DNA from: DASZVB01 sp036272055
Lineage (GTDB): Bacteria; Myxococcota_A; Polyangia; Polyangiales; Polyangiaceae
DNA length: 64,000 nucleotides
NCBI GenBank assembly: GCA_036272055.1
Contig: DATAZL010000032.1
Location: 49,963-113,962 of the forward strand
Direction: 5' to 3'
Below, piece after piece: positions 45,079 to 53,929 of the stretch (its first letter is position 1; every line of letters starts with the position of its first letter). The notes below the pieces were generated by a model. The model had not been told where the DNA came from and ran no database searches. It saw only the letters and a list, made by a program, of their open reading frames with translations. The position numbers and the translations under genes are program-made.

Positions 45079-47025
45079 ATGACCGAGCCGACTCTCGCGA
45101 GCGAGCTCGAACCCGCCTTCGCATCGGCGTTCGCAAGGAAGGGTTACGAGGAGCTGACGCCGGTCCAGGCCAAGGTCCTCGACCCTGCCCTCGCCGGGCG
45201 CGACCTCCGGGTCACGTCACAGACGGGCTCCGGCAAGACCATCGCGATCGGCCTCGCGATCCGTTACGAGGTCATCGAGCCCGCCATCACGAAGAAGGGC
45301 ACCGCCCGGCCCCGCGCGCTCGTCGTGGCGCCGACCCGGGAGCTCGCTCGCCAGATGGAAGAGGAGCTCACCTGGCTCTACGAGGACGTCGGCGCCCGCG
45401 TCGCGTCCACCACTGGCGGCACGAGCTTCCGTGACGAGGTGCGAGCCCTGTCCGCGAGCCCGGTCGTCGTCGTGGGAACCCCGGGCCGCCTCCTCGACCA
45501 TCTGACGCGCAAGAGCATCGACACCAGTGAAGTCGGCGCCATCGTCCTCGACGAGGCGGACCGGATGCTCGACCTCGGGTTCCGTGAGGAGCTCGAGGCG
45601 ATCTTCGATCATCTACCCGAAGAGCATCGGACGCACCTCGTGTCGGCGACGTTCCCGTCGGACGTGCGCGCGCTCGCCGATCGGGTGCAGCAGAACGCCG
45701 CCCACGTCGAGGGCACGCGCCTCGGCTCGGCGAACACCGACATCGATCACGTGATCCACGTGGTGCACCCGCGCGAGAAGCTCGGTGCGCTCGTGAATCT
45801 CCTCCTCGCGAACCCCGACGCGCAGACGCTCATCTTCGCGCGGACGCGAGCCGACGTCGCCGACATTGCGGCCGAGCTCGATCGCGCCGGGTTCCGAGTG
45901 GGCTCGCTCTCCGGAGAGCTCGACCAGGCCGCGCGCAATCGCGCCCTCGCCGCGTTCAAGCGCGGCGACATGCAGGCTCTCGTGGCAACCGACGTGGCCG
46001 CACGCGGGATCGATGTGCAGGACATCGCCCGGGTCATACACCTCGACGTGCCGACCAACGCCGACTCCTACACGCACCGGAGCGGCCGCACCGGCCGCGC
46101 GGGTCGCCGTGGGATCAGCGCGCTGCTCGTGCCGCCCTCCGGCATGCGACAGGCCCAGCGCGTGCTCTCGCACGCCCGCGTCGCGCACAAGATAGAGCCG
46201 ATCCCGACGGCGGACGTCATTCGCCGAGCCGCCGACGACCGCGTGTTCACGGAGCTCACCCAGCCCGAAGAAGCCGACACAAAGCCCAACGAGCGGGTGC
46301 GCGCACTCGCCGAGCGGCTCGTCGCCGCCGGGGACGTGAACCGCACCGTCGAGCGGCTCTTGCTACGGACACGCGGTCCGGAGGGCGCGGAGCCGCGCGA
46401 CCTGAGTGACGTCACGTCGCGCGAGCCGAAGCACGGTGAGCGCCGGCCGAACGAGCGACGTCCGTCCGCAGAGCGCTTCGAGCATCAAGAGAGCCGCGGC
46501 CCACGACAGCACGCGCCGCGCTCCGACCGCGAAGAAGACTGGGTTCGCTTCCGGGTGACCTGGGGCCACGTCCATGGCGCCGATTCGCGGCGACTGCTCG
46601 CCATGGTGTGCCGTCGCGGCGGCATCGAGGGCAGATCCGTCGGCGCGATCTGGGTCGACAAGATGTACTCCATCGTGAGCGTCGCGGCGGACCTCGCCGC
46701 GGAGTTCACCGAGCGCACCGGCAAGCCGGATCCTCGCGATCCGCGGGTGCGCATCGAGCCGTACCGCGAGTCGCCTCCGGGACGTCAGGGACCGCCACCA
46801 GGACGTCAGGGACCGCGCGAGCACACGCCGGCACGCGAGCACACGCCGCGTCCGCGCGAGCATGCGCCGGCACGCGACCAGACGACGCCGCGCGAGCACG
46901 CGCCCGCGCGCGAGCACACGCCGGCACGCGAACACGCGCCGCGTCCGCGCATCGAGCACGTCGTGCCGCGCGCACGCCCGACGCCGAAGGTCAAAGGGTC
47001 TCGAGGTAAGCGACGAGATCCGTGA
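45079..47025 (+). CDS. dbpA: DEAD-box RNA helicase, DbpA-like, with repeat tail
   Basis: The ATG at 45079 gives 648 residues. The helicase core has the Q motif (GYEELTPVQ), Walker A SQTGSGKT (about 47-54), PTRELARQ, GTPGRLLDH, DEAD (LDEADRMLDLGF), SATF, and the C-terminal motifs ATDVAARGIDVQ and HRSGRTGRAGR. Residues about 480-565 match the DbpA RNA-binding domain that recognises 23S rRNA hairpin 92, so large-subunit assembly is likely. The last 75 residues are repeats of REH[T/A]PA and similar units, highly basic, unusual for DbpA. The 3' end overlaps the convergent cytochrome-like gene by 35 bases. Confidence 0.93.
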   Translation: MTEPTLASELEPAFASAFARKGYEELTPVQAKVLDPALAGRDLRVTSQTGSGKTIAIGLAIRYEVIEPAITKKGTARPRALVVAPTRELARQMEEELTWLYEDVGARVASTTGGTSFRDEVRALSASPVVVVGTPGRLLDHLTRKSIDTSEVGAIVLDEADRMLDLGFREELEAIFDHLPEEHRTHLVSATFPSDVRALADRVQQNAAHVEGTRLGSANTDIDHVIHVVHPREKLGALVNLLLANPDAQTLIFARTRADVADIAAELDRAGFRVGSLSGELDQAARNRALAAFKRGDMQALVATDVAARGIDVQDIARVIHLDVPTNADSYTHRSGRTGRAGRRGISALLVPPSGMRQAQRVLSHARVAHKIEPIPTADVIRRAADDRVFTELTQPEEADTKPNERVRALAERLVAAGDVNRTVERLLLRTRGPEGAEPRDLSDVTSREPKHGERRPNERRPSAERFEHQESRGPRQHAPRSDREEDWVRFRVTWGHVHGADSRRLLAMVCRRGGIEGRSVGAIWVDKMYSIVSVAADLAAEFTERTGKPDPRDPRVRIEPYRESPPGRQGPPPGRQGPREHTPAREHTPRPREHAPARDQTTPREHAPAREHTPAREHAPRPRIEHVVPRARPTPKVKGSRGKRRDP

Positions 47026-49015
47026 GCTCGGGCTCGCCGAGCTGAGACGTGTGGCCGTGGAGATCTCCACCGCCACAGCCCGGATCGAATCGATCGCGCA
47101 GCGTGGCGGCGCAACCGTCGTGCAGATACGGCGCGCGGTACGCGATGCCGTGCAGCGACGGAATCTGCAGGAGGTGACCCGGCGCGGTCGTCCCGACGTA
47201 CACCGTCTGGTTCGTCGATAGATGCGGCCCGGTGTGACACGACGCGCAGCCGACTGCCGCGGACTCGAAGATCGCCTTTCCGCGAACGGCAGCCGCATCG
47301 CTCGCCGGCAGGACCGCGGCGGGCGGCGTGAGCGAGAAGAGCCAGTTCTGCAGCGCGACCTTCCGTGGATCGCTCTCGGCGCTGCCGCCCATGCGACGCA
47401 CCATGACCTCGTCGACGAGCATGCCGAAGTTCGTCATGTCGCCGTCCCAGTGGAACGGCTCGGTGCCCTTCAACCCGACGTGAACGGCCTGCGTACGGCG
47501 ATCGCCGATCGGATCGAAGCGCCATACGCGGCCGTCTTCCCCGCCCTCGGCGTGGCACGACGCGCACGCGATGCCGCCACCGGCGTCCCGGTGAAACAGA
47601 TCGTGTCCCGTGTCGAACACGCTGTCGCCGCCGAGCTGCACGGTGCGCACGTTGGTCTCCGTCGGTGACTGGAAGAGCGACAGGGTCGCGGGCTCGCGCG
47701 TCTGCACGGCGAACCACACGTTGGTCGATGCGATGTTCGATGGATTGAACGCGACGGCGGTGACCTGACCGCCCACGGCGAAGCCCTGTGACGGAACGAG
47801 GCACCCCGAGGGCACGCCGCCGGTGGTCGCGATGCCGGTCGTCGACAGCAGGGTGACCCCTTGCCCGCTTCCCAATGCCATGGGCTCGCTCGGCCCCGAC
47901 GACGGAGTTGCGGCATCCCGGAGACCGGCGTGCGCGATGAGGAGCCAGCTCGAGTCCGGCGACAGCGCCGCGTCGACGCTGAGCACGCCGGCGACGATGG
48001 GCTGCCCCATGGTGACCTGACTTCCGTCCGCCGACACCTGAGAGATCGCAGGCTGCACGAGCCCTCCGCAGCCACCGGGCGGCGTGCCGTAGGGGCTGTT
48101 GGCGGCCGGCGCGGGTGACGGATTCGGAGGCACGGTGGGCGACGTCGCAGTACCGCCGTCGGTGGGCTGCGAAGGACCGATCTTGATGGGGGTGGCGAGC
48201 CCGTATTGATGGAGCATCACGGCCGTGCCGTCGGGCGCGCCGATGGTGCGCCACGCCACCGCGGGCTCGATCGGCTCGACCGAGCCGGCGATGCCGAAGC
48301 CGGCAATTGCGCTCTCGCGCTCGATACCGTGGAGCTTGGCGCGCGACGCGATGTGACCGTTCGCGTCCACGGCGAGGAGCTCCCCCGACTTGAATCGGCT
48401 CACGAAGAGGCCGCCGGTGGGCCTCACGATGACGTCACGCAGATCGACGTCGAGCTTCAACCGGCGGACCGCGTCACCGCCCGCTGCCGGAAACGAGACG
48501 AGCTCACCGGTCGCGCACGCGACGTGAACCTGGTCCGTGCCCGCGTCGTAAGCGAGACCGCGCGGCGCGCCGCAGACCGCTCTGCGCGCGAGGATCGCGC
48601 CCGTCCGGGTGTCGATCGTGACGAGCGCTCCGCCACGCCGGAGCGCGACGTGGACGCGTCCTGCGGCGTCCTCGACGAGACGCCCCGGTTCGTCACCGAG
48701 GAGCAGCGCGACGGTGAACAGGACCGTCGCAGTGTCGATGCGGACGACCGAGACGCGATCGCGGTCCGGATCCGAGGCGATGGCGAGCGATCCGTCGTGG
48801 TTGACGAGCAGGGTGCCACCGCTGATCGGCGGCGGCGCCGTCAGCGCCGATTGAACGGGGCGGCTATCGAGCGGAGTGCCGGACGGTAGAGCTATCGAGG
48901 GCCCCGGCAACGACGACTTCGGTCCCCCGGAGCCACCGCCGCCAAACTGATCCGTGATGCTCCCGCACGCCATCATACCGAGCGCGAAAAACGGCAGAGC
49001 CTTGCGTATCGTCAT
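46991..49015 (-). CDS. Lipoprotein with propeller-like region and two CxxCH haem motifs
   Basis: The ATG at 49015 has GGAGG upstream and gives 674 residues. The signal ends at the lipobox LGMMAC. Residues about 50-460 read as a beta-propeller (SLAIASDPDRDRVSVVRIDT, LTPDGGLFVSRFKSGELLAV-like strands). CASCH at about 480 and CASCH at about 588 are c-type haem sites, with the pattern of the di-haem cytochrome c peroxidase/MauG group (HLLQIPSLHGIAYRAPYLHD near the end). Electron transfer or peroxide reduction at the cell surface is plausible. Spacing between haem motifs (about 108 residues) is shorter than in MauG. Confidence 0.8.
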   Translation of the reverse strand: MTIRKALPFFALGMMACGSITDQFGGGGSGGPKSSLPGPSIALPSGTPLDSRPVQSALTAPPPISGGTLLVNHDGSLAIASDPDRDRVSVVRIDTATVLFTVALLLGDEPGRLVEDAAGRVHVALRRGGALVTIDTRTGAILARRAVCGAPRGLAYDAGTDQVHVACATGELVSFPAAGGDAVRRLKLDVDLRDVIVRPTGGLFVSRFKSGELLAVDANGHIASRAKLHGIERESAIAGFGIAGSVEPIEPAVAWRTIGAPDGTAVMLHQYGLATPIKIGPSQPTDGGTATSPTVPPNPSPAPAANSPYGTPPGGCGGLVQPAISQVSADGSQVTMGQPIVAGVLSVDAALSPDSSWLLIAHAGLRDAATPSSGPSEPMALGSGQGVTLLSTTGIATTGGVPSGCLVPSQGFAVGGQVTAVAFNPSNIASTNVWFAVQTREPATLSLFQSPTETNVRTVQLGGDSVFDTGHDLFHRDAGGGIACASCHAEGGEDGRVWRFDPIGDRRTQAVHVGLKGTEPFHWDGDMTNFGMLVDEVMVRRMGGSAESDPRKVALQNWLFSLTPPAAVLPASDAAAVRGKAIFESAAVGCASCHTGPHLSTNQTVYVGTTAPGHLLQIPSLHGIAYRAPYLHDGCAATLRDRFDPGCGGGDLHGHTSQLGEPELTDLVAYLETL

Positions 49016-49199
49016 GACCCGGACCTCCTCCCAACCCACCGACAGAATACATGCAGGTAACCCCCCGCGCACGAGACGGCTCACGGCACGTGCCGCCGGT
49101 ACGGGATTGTCGTCTGCTATCCAGGACCTAGGGCGGACGCCGCGCTGGCAAAAGAGCCCGGGCCGCCGTCGCGGGAGCCGCTATAGAGTCGCGGCGGCG

Positions 49200-50174
49200 A
49201 TGCGGAACGACGACTCGAAGCGACTCCCAGCGCTCCTCGCCGCGGCCCATGCGCGGCGCGCCGAGGTGCGCGAAGTCACGACGGCGTACCGCCTCGTGGA
49301 CGACGTCGAGGACGGATTTCCGGGCCTCACCGTGGACGTGTACGGAGCCTTCGCCGCGATCTCGATCTACGAGGCGAGCGCCGCGCCGGCGGTCGCACCG
49401 CTCGCCCGCGCGCTCGTGCCCACGTACGCGAGGGGCGTCTACGTGAAGCACCACGAACGGAGCGATCTGCGGCACCGGGCTCGCGACGACATCGCGCCGG
49501 CAGCACCGGCAGAGGGAGAGCCCGCGCCCGACGAGCTCGTGGTCGAGGAGCACGGCGCGCGCTTCGCAGTGTGGCTCGCGGATGGGCTGTCCACCGGACT
49601 CTTCACCGATCAGCGCGACAATCGCCGCACGGTCCGCGCCGTGAGTCGCGGCGCGCGCGTGCTGAATCTTTTCTCGTACACGTGCTCCTTCACCGTGGCG
49701 GCAGCGCTCGGCGGCGCCGTCGAGACGGTGAGCGTCGATCTCTCGAACCGCGCGCTCGAGCGCGGGCGAGCGAACCTTCTCCGGAACGAGCTGTCACTCG
49801 ACGGCCATCGCTTCCTGCACGAGGACGCTCTCGTGTATCTCTCTCGCGCGGAGCGCCGCGGCGAACGGTTCGGAGTCGTCGTCGTCGATCCACCGAGCTT
49901 CGGCACGCGCGGGAAGAAGACGTTCTCCGTCGAGCGTGACTACGGTGAGCTCGCACGGCTCGCGACGAGCGTGCTCGCCCCGGGCGGACGCTTGCTCGCA
50001 GTGACGAATCACCGGAAGACGACACCCGCGCGATTGCGCGAACTCGTGCTCGACGCCGTTCGCCACGCGGGGAGCTCCATCGCGACGCTGGAGGAGCCTT
50101 CGACTCCGCGAGATCACGTGCACCGCAACGACGGCGTCACGCCGACGAAGAGCGTCCTGGTAACGCTCTCTTGA
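49200..50174 (+). CDS. Class I SAM-dependent rRNA methyltransferase, RlmI-like
   Basis: The ATG at 49200 gives 324 residues. The SAM site is VLNLFSYTCSFTVAAALGGA with the following acidic VDLS, and the catalytic motif is VVVVDPPSFGT. The FxYTG-type and DPPSF signatures match the 23S rRNA m5C1962 methyltransferase RlmI/RlmL-C group. The usual N-terminal PUA domain is not evident; the first 100 residues (VDDVEDGFPGLTVDVYGAFA) are the EEHYb-like part. It could alternatively act on other RNA. Confidence 0.87.
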   Translation: MRNDDSKRLPALLAAAHARRAEVREVTTAYRLVDDVEDGFPGLTVDVYGAFAAISIYEASAAPAVAPLARALVPTYARGVYVKHHERSDLRHRARDDIAPAAPAEGEPAPDELVVEEHGARFAVWLADGLSTGLFTDQRDNRRTVRAVSRGARVLNLFSYTCSFTVAAALGGAVETVSVDLSNRALERGRANLLRNELSLDGHRFLHEDALVYLSRAERRGERFGVVVVDPPSFGTRGKKTFSVERDYGELARLATSVLAPGGRLLAVTNHRKTTPARLRELVLDAVRHAGSSIATLEEPSTPRDHVHRNDGVTPTKSVLVTLS

Positions 50175-50286
50175 TTACACACTGACCGTTGAGGACACGC
50201 TTAGCCGCGTTTGGCAGCGCGAGTGTAGAGGTGTGTGGAATCCAACAATGATGCACTAGCTTCGAGCCTTGGCCGGTCAGCCGATT

Positions 50287-50312
50287 CTGGCCATTGCGCC
50301 ACTTTTGGCCAG
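50287..50312. promoter_or_regulatory. Inverted repeat in the gap before the copper monooxygenase gene
   Basis: CTGGCCA and TGGCCAG are 7-bp complementary arms around 12 bases, with a third TTGGCC close upstream. It lies about 75 bases before the ATG at 50389 and could be an operator. The rest of the gap from 50175 holds no gene. Confidence 0.3.
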
Positions 50313-50388
50313 TTGGGTCCCAGTGCCCATGTAATAATCGGTACAGAACGTTGCGTGCCGGTGTCCAGCGCTGAGTAGAGGTAAGAGA

Positions 50389-52131
50389 ATGTCAGCTAAA
50401 GGTGCTTTCAAGGGTGAAGGCGCGTCCGTAGTCAGGTTTGCGCGCCTGCTCTTCGCCGCGCTCCTCGCGCTGGCGTGTTCGCCGTCCTCGCCCAGCGGCG
50501 CAGGCGTGTCCCCACTCACCTGCGCGCCGGGCCAGCAGATGGCCTGTGCGTGCGGCGCCGTTGCCGGCGTTGCCACGTGCATGCCGACAGGCACCATGGG
50601 CGCGTGCAGCTGCGGAGTTGGCGGCGCACCGGTCACGACGCCTCCCGTCGGTGGCGCGGTCGGCGCTGGCGGCTCGAGCGGGACGACGCCTCCGGCGAGC
50701 GGCCAGCTCCCCTGTGACGTCGCATCGATCATCTCGACGCATTGTCTCCTCTGTCACACGAACCCGCCGCAGTACACGGCGCCGATGCCGCTCCTCACGT
50801 GGGCTGACTTCCACACGATGGGCGTTCGCACGCAGGACCAGCAGGTTTACCAGCTCGTCGGCACGCGCATCTCGAGCACCCAGGCACCGATGCCGCCCGC
50901 GCCGAACGCGCCTCTCTCCGACACCGAGAAGGCGACGGTCATGAACTGGATCAACGCGGGCGCTCTGCCCGCCACCGGTCAAGGCTGCGACCTCACGCCC
51001 CCATCCGATCCCAATGGGACCGGCGGGACGAGCGGCGGCGGCGGCTCAGCCATCGGCGGCACCTCGAACATCGGTGGCATGTCCACGAGCGGTGGTGGCA
51101 CCGCAGGCGCGGCCGGCGGCGGCTCCTACGTCGACGCCACTGGCGGCCCGGCTGATTGCACCGATTACTACCAGTTCACGGCGCACGACGGCCAGACGCC
51201 GGACGACACGGACCCGTACCCGGTCCCGTCGAACACCGCGAACGACGGCAACCAGTACACCTGCTTCTACTTCGATCCGCCCTACAAGCCGGACTCCGAA
51301 GGCCTCTGGTTCTACCCGATCATCAAGAACACCGCGGTTCTGCACCACTGGCTGCTCTACGCGACCGACGCAAAGACGCACGCCAACGGTACGACCGCGC
51401 CCTGTCAGGCCGTCGAACCGGGTGCGTACTTGATTGCAGGATGGGCTCCGGGCGCGTCGCCCACGCAGCTCCCGGCCGACGTCGGGCTTGCGTTACCGAC
51501 CGGTCCCAACGCCGGCTTCATCCTCGAGGTGCATCACTTCAACCCGAATCCGAGCGTCCCGCAGACGGACGCGAGCGGCGTGAAGTTCTGCACCGCTCCG
51601 GCGAATACGCGGCCGCACACCGCCGGCGTTCACTTCACCGGCAGCGAAGGCATCTGCCTGAACCCGAACGCGCAAACCGAGGTCAGCGGCGTCTGCAATC
51701 CGATCCAGACCCAGGGCGACATCCACATCGTCAACGTCTGGCCGCACATGCACAAGCTGGGCACGCGTATGTCGGTGACGATCACACGAGCCGACGGGAC
51801 GATGGAGACAGTCCATGACCAGCCGTTCGACTTCAACGCCCAGATCAGCTACCCGAAGGACGTCGTCATTCACCCCGGCGACTCGATGCAGACGAATTGT
51901 TATTACGACAACACGACTGCCGCGAAGGTCCCCTTCGGAGAGAACACGCAGGACGAGATGTGTTACGGGTTCATCACCGCGTGGCCCATCGGCGCCCTCG
52001 CCGTCGATCCGACGAAGATCGACGTGGTACAGCTCATCGGCGCGGGCATCCAGCAGAAGAACCGCTGCATGAATCTCGTGTCGATTCTGCAGAGCTGCAA
52101 CGGCCTCGCCGATTACCCGACCGTGAAGTGA
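50389..52131 (+). CDS. Copper type II monooxygenase-like (PHM/DBM fold) lipoprotein with CxxCH motif
   Basis: A GAGGTAAGAGA site precedes the ATG at 50389; 580 residues. A lipoprotein signal ends at LALACSP, a Cys-rich stretch follows, then a cytochrome c motif CLLCH near residue 119. Gly/Ser linkers lead to a PHM-like double domain. The first copper site is shown by VLHHWLLYA and LEVHHFN, the second by WPHMHKLG and the Met in DEMCYGFI, so both copper centres look complete. The family hydroxylates with ascorbate or another reductant; here the attached haem motif could supply electrons. Confidence 0.87.
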   Translation: MSAKGAFKGEGASVVRFARLLFAALLALACSPSSPSGAGVSPLTCAPGQQMACACGAVAGVATCMPTGTMGACSCGVGGAPVTTPPVGGAVGAGGSSGTTPPASGQLPCDVASIISTHCLLCHTNPPQYTAPMPLLTWADFHTMGVRTQDQQVYQLVGTRISSTQAPMPPAPNAPLSDTEKATVMNWINAGALPATGQGCDLTPPSDPNGTGGTSGGGGSAIGGTSNIGGMSTSGGGTAGAAGGGSYVDATGGPADCTDYYQFTAHDGQTPDDTDPYPVPSNTANDGNQYTCFYFDPPYKPDSEGLWFYPIIKNTAVLHHWLLYATDAKTHANGTTAPCQAVEPGAYLIAGWAPGASPTQLPADVGLALPTGPNAGFILEVHHFNPNPSVPQTDASGVKFCTAPANTRPHTAGVHFTGSEGICLNPNAQTEVSGVCNPIQTQGDIHIVNVWPHMHKLGTRMSVTITRADGTMETVHDQPFDFNAQISYPKDVVIHPGDSMQTNCYYDNTTAAKVPFGENTQDEMCYGFITAWPIGALAVDPTKIDVVQLIGAGIQQKNRCMNLVSILQSCNGLADYPTVK

Positions 52132-52148
52132 CCGGCACGCCCCGCTGA

Positions 52149-52509
52149 CAAAGGGGGGCCTTGGCCCCTCGCAGCTTCTTTTAGTTACGGGGGGCCTTGG
52201 CCCCCCGCAGCTTCTTTTAGTTACGGGGGGCCTTGGCCCCCCGCCGCTTCGCCTCCGGCGAACTGCTCCCCCCGCCGCTTCGCGGGCTCGCTTACTTTGC
52301 AAGGGGGGCCTTGGCCCCCCGCAGCTTCGCCTTCGGCGAACTGCTCCCCCCGCCGCCTTCGCGGGCTCGCTCTGCTCGCGGGGGGCCTTTGCCCCTGCAG
52401 CTTCGCCTTCGGCGAACTGCTCCCCCCGCCGCTCCGCGGGCTCGCTCTGCTCGCGGGGTTCCGCATCTTTGATGCCTCGGGGGACGACGGTGACGTCGAT
52501 GCGGAACTA
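52149..52509. repeat. Dispersed GC-rich repeat, locus 4, with tandem units
   Basis: About five incomplete tandem units each start with GGGGGGCCTTGGCCCCCC and continue CAGCTTCGCCTTCGGCGAAC, TGCTCCCCCCGCCG and CGCGGGCTCGCTCTGCTCGC. The right end is a hairpin (GTTCCGCATC with GATGCGGAAC), ending at the TAG stop of the minus-strand gene at 52507. This fills the gap between two convergent genes; no gene is present. Confidence 0.82.
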
Positions 52510-53487
52510 CTTGCAGCAGCGCACGCCGAGCGAGTAGTCGAAGTACGTGAAGTCGTGCACCTCGATGATCGAGTCGCACCCCTCGTGCGTGCTCCGCGAG
52601 AAGAAGCCGCCGACGAAGGTTCCCTCGGGGTCGTCGATCCATTCGTCGAGGTTGCCGACCATGTCGTAGACGGCATCGTCGCCCCAGTCGCTCTTGCATC
52701 GCGGTGTGCCGCCGGTCTTCCTGAGGAGCGGATCGCCGTCCTCGGTGACGAGATTGAGGCGCGGATCGAGGTGACCGATCGAGGCGTTGCCGTGGAGCAT
52801 GCGGGCGGGGTGGCTCGCCCGGCAGACGTTGCACGCGCCGTCCACGTAGTGATCGCCGTAGGGGAACTTGCGGTTCTGCTTGCCGCGACACGCCGTGACC
52901 CACTCCTCGATGCGACAGAGCCGCTTGCCGGCGTTCGCGCAGGCGCGCTCCGCTGTGCGACCACTCAGGTAGCCATGTGGAACGACGTCGGGCACCGACG
53001 ACGCGACTGGGTCGAAGCGCGTCGCGGTGAGCTCCCACTCCTCGGGCGCCGGGACGGCGAGGAGCGCGCCGAGAGCGGTCTCCATCTCCGGGCGGCGCCG
53101 CTGCCAGTGCTCGTACTCGCGCCGCGTGATCTCCGGCGTCGGATAGTAGAACTGAGACAGGAGCTTGCCGGTCCCCGCGTCGGAGAGCGTCGCCTCGTAG
53201 CGATCGACGCAGAACCGTCCGAGGACGTCGACCATGTCGGCGGGGCAGCGCCCCATGTGCACCGCGGGGATCGCCGAGGCCACCGGGCTCGGCGGTGTGC
53301 TCGCGTCGGGAAGAAAGAGCACGCGCGGGGGCGGCTCCGGCAGTGCGGCGCTCACGCTCGCGGAGGGCGCAGGCGCGGGCTCCTCCGTCCGTGCGCAACC
53401 GGACAGCGCCGTGACGCCGACGAGCAGCAACGCGCGGGTGAACGAAGCGAGAGACGCGCGGGCTCGGCTACCAGCGCACCCCGTCAT
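52507..53487 (-). CDS. Formylglycine-generating-enzyme-like (SUMF1) lipoprotein
   Basis: The 326-residue product has a lipoprotein signal ending at ALSGC and a Pro/Ala linker. The FGE-sulfatase domain follows (FCVDRYEAT near residue 92, KRLCRIEEWVTACRG, YDMVGNLDEWIDD, and GVRCCK at the C-terminus). Bacterial FGE-like lipoproteins are common in myxobacteria and many are not true formylglycine enzymes. The end of the protein, CCK, abuts the repeat element. It is followed by infA upstream on the same strand (16 bases between them). Confidence 0.85.
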   Translation of the reverse strand: MTGCAGSRARASLASFTRALLLVGVTALSGCARTEEPAPAPSASVSAALPEPPPRVLFLPDASTPPSPVASAIPAVHMGRCPADMVDVLGRFCVDRYEATLSDAGTGKLLSQFYYPTPEITRREYEHWQRRRPEMETALGALLAVPAPEEWELTATRFDPVASSVPDVVPHGYLSGRTAERACANAGKRLCRIEEWVTACRGKQNRKFPYGDHYVDGACNVCRASHPARMLHGNASIGHLDPRLNLVTEDGDPLLRKTGGTPRCKSDWGDDAVYDMVGNLDEWIDDPEGTFVGGFFSRSTHEGCDSIIEVHDFTYFDYSLGVRCCK

Positions 53488-53502
53488 TCCCCGTCGAAAG
53501 CT

Positions 53503-53724
53503 CTACTTCCCGCGATAGACGATGAGACCGTGCGACAGATCGTAGGGCGACACGGCGACGCGAACGCGATCTCCCGGAAGCACTCGGATGTGATGACGAC
53601 GCATGCGGCCGGAGAGCTGCGCGCGGACCATTGCGCCGCCCTGGTCGACCTTGATTGTGTACTGCCCGCCGCCGAGGGCGTCCTGAATGACACCCTCCAT
53701 CTCGAGTAGATCGCCCTTGCTCAT
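53503..53724 (-). CDS. infA: Translation initiation factor IF-1
   Basis: The ATG at 53724 (MSKGDLLEMEGVIQDAL) gives 73 residues, the standard IF-1 length. HHIRVLPGDRVRV and SPYDLSHGLIVYR are the conserved OB-fold segments. No clear Shine-Dalgarno precedes the start; a CCCGA/TCGGG inverted repeat lies 14-30 bases upstream. It is not beside ribosomal protein or secY genes, so it may be a second copy or a relocated single copy. Confidence 0.93.
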   Translation of the reverse strand: MSKGDLLEMEGVIQDALGGGQYTIKVDQGGAMVRAQLSGRMRRHHIRVLPGDRVRVAVSPYDLSHGLIVYRGK

Positions 53725-53929
53725 GTATTTTCGAAATCCCGATATTCGTCGGGGGAAACGCGGCGCGGACGCTCGCACAGCCCGAACGGGAGCGCAAGAT
53801 GACACACGCCCCCGGCTTCGTCCAACGGACACGGCCGATTCGGGCTTCATCGGCGCGCGGAGCTCGATTTGTCGCGAGAAAAAGAGTCGCTCGGCCTCGG
53901 CCATTCGGGTAGGTTTCGCCCCGGCCGAC

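Noticed and set aside
46800..46960. Short tandem DNA repeats as a possible array or satellite
   Set aside because: They lie in frame in the helicase C-terminus and simply encode the REHTPA-type peptide repeats.
52149..52509. CRISPR-like array
   Set aside because: The repeats are direct tandem units with few unique spacers, vary in length, and occur elsewhere in the window as single copies. No cas gene is near.
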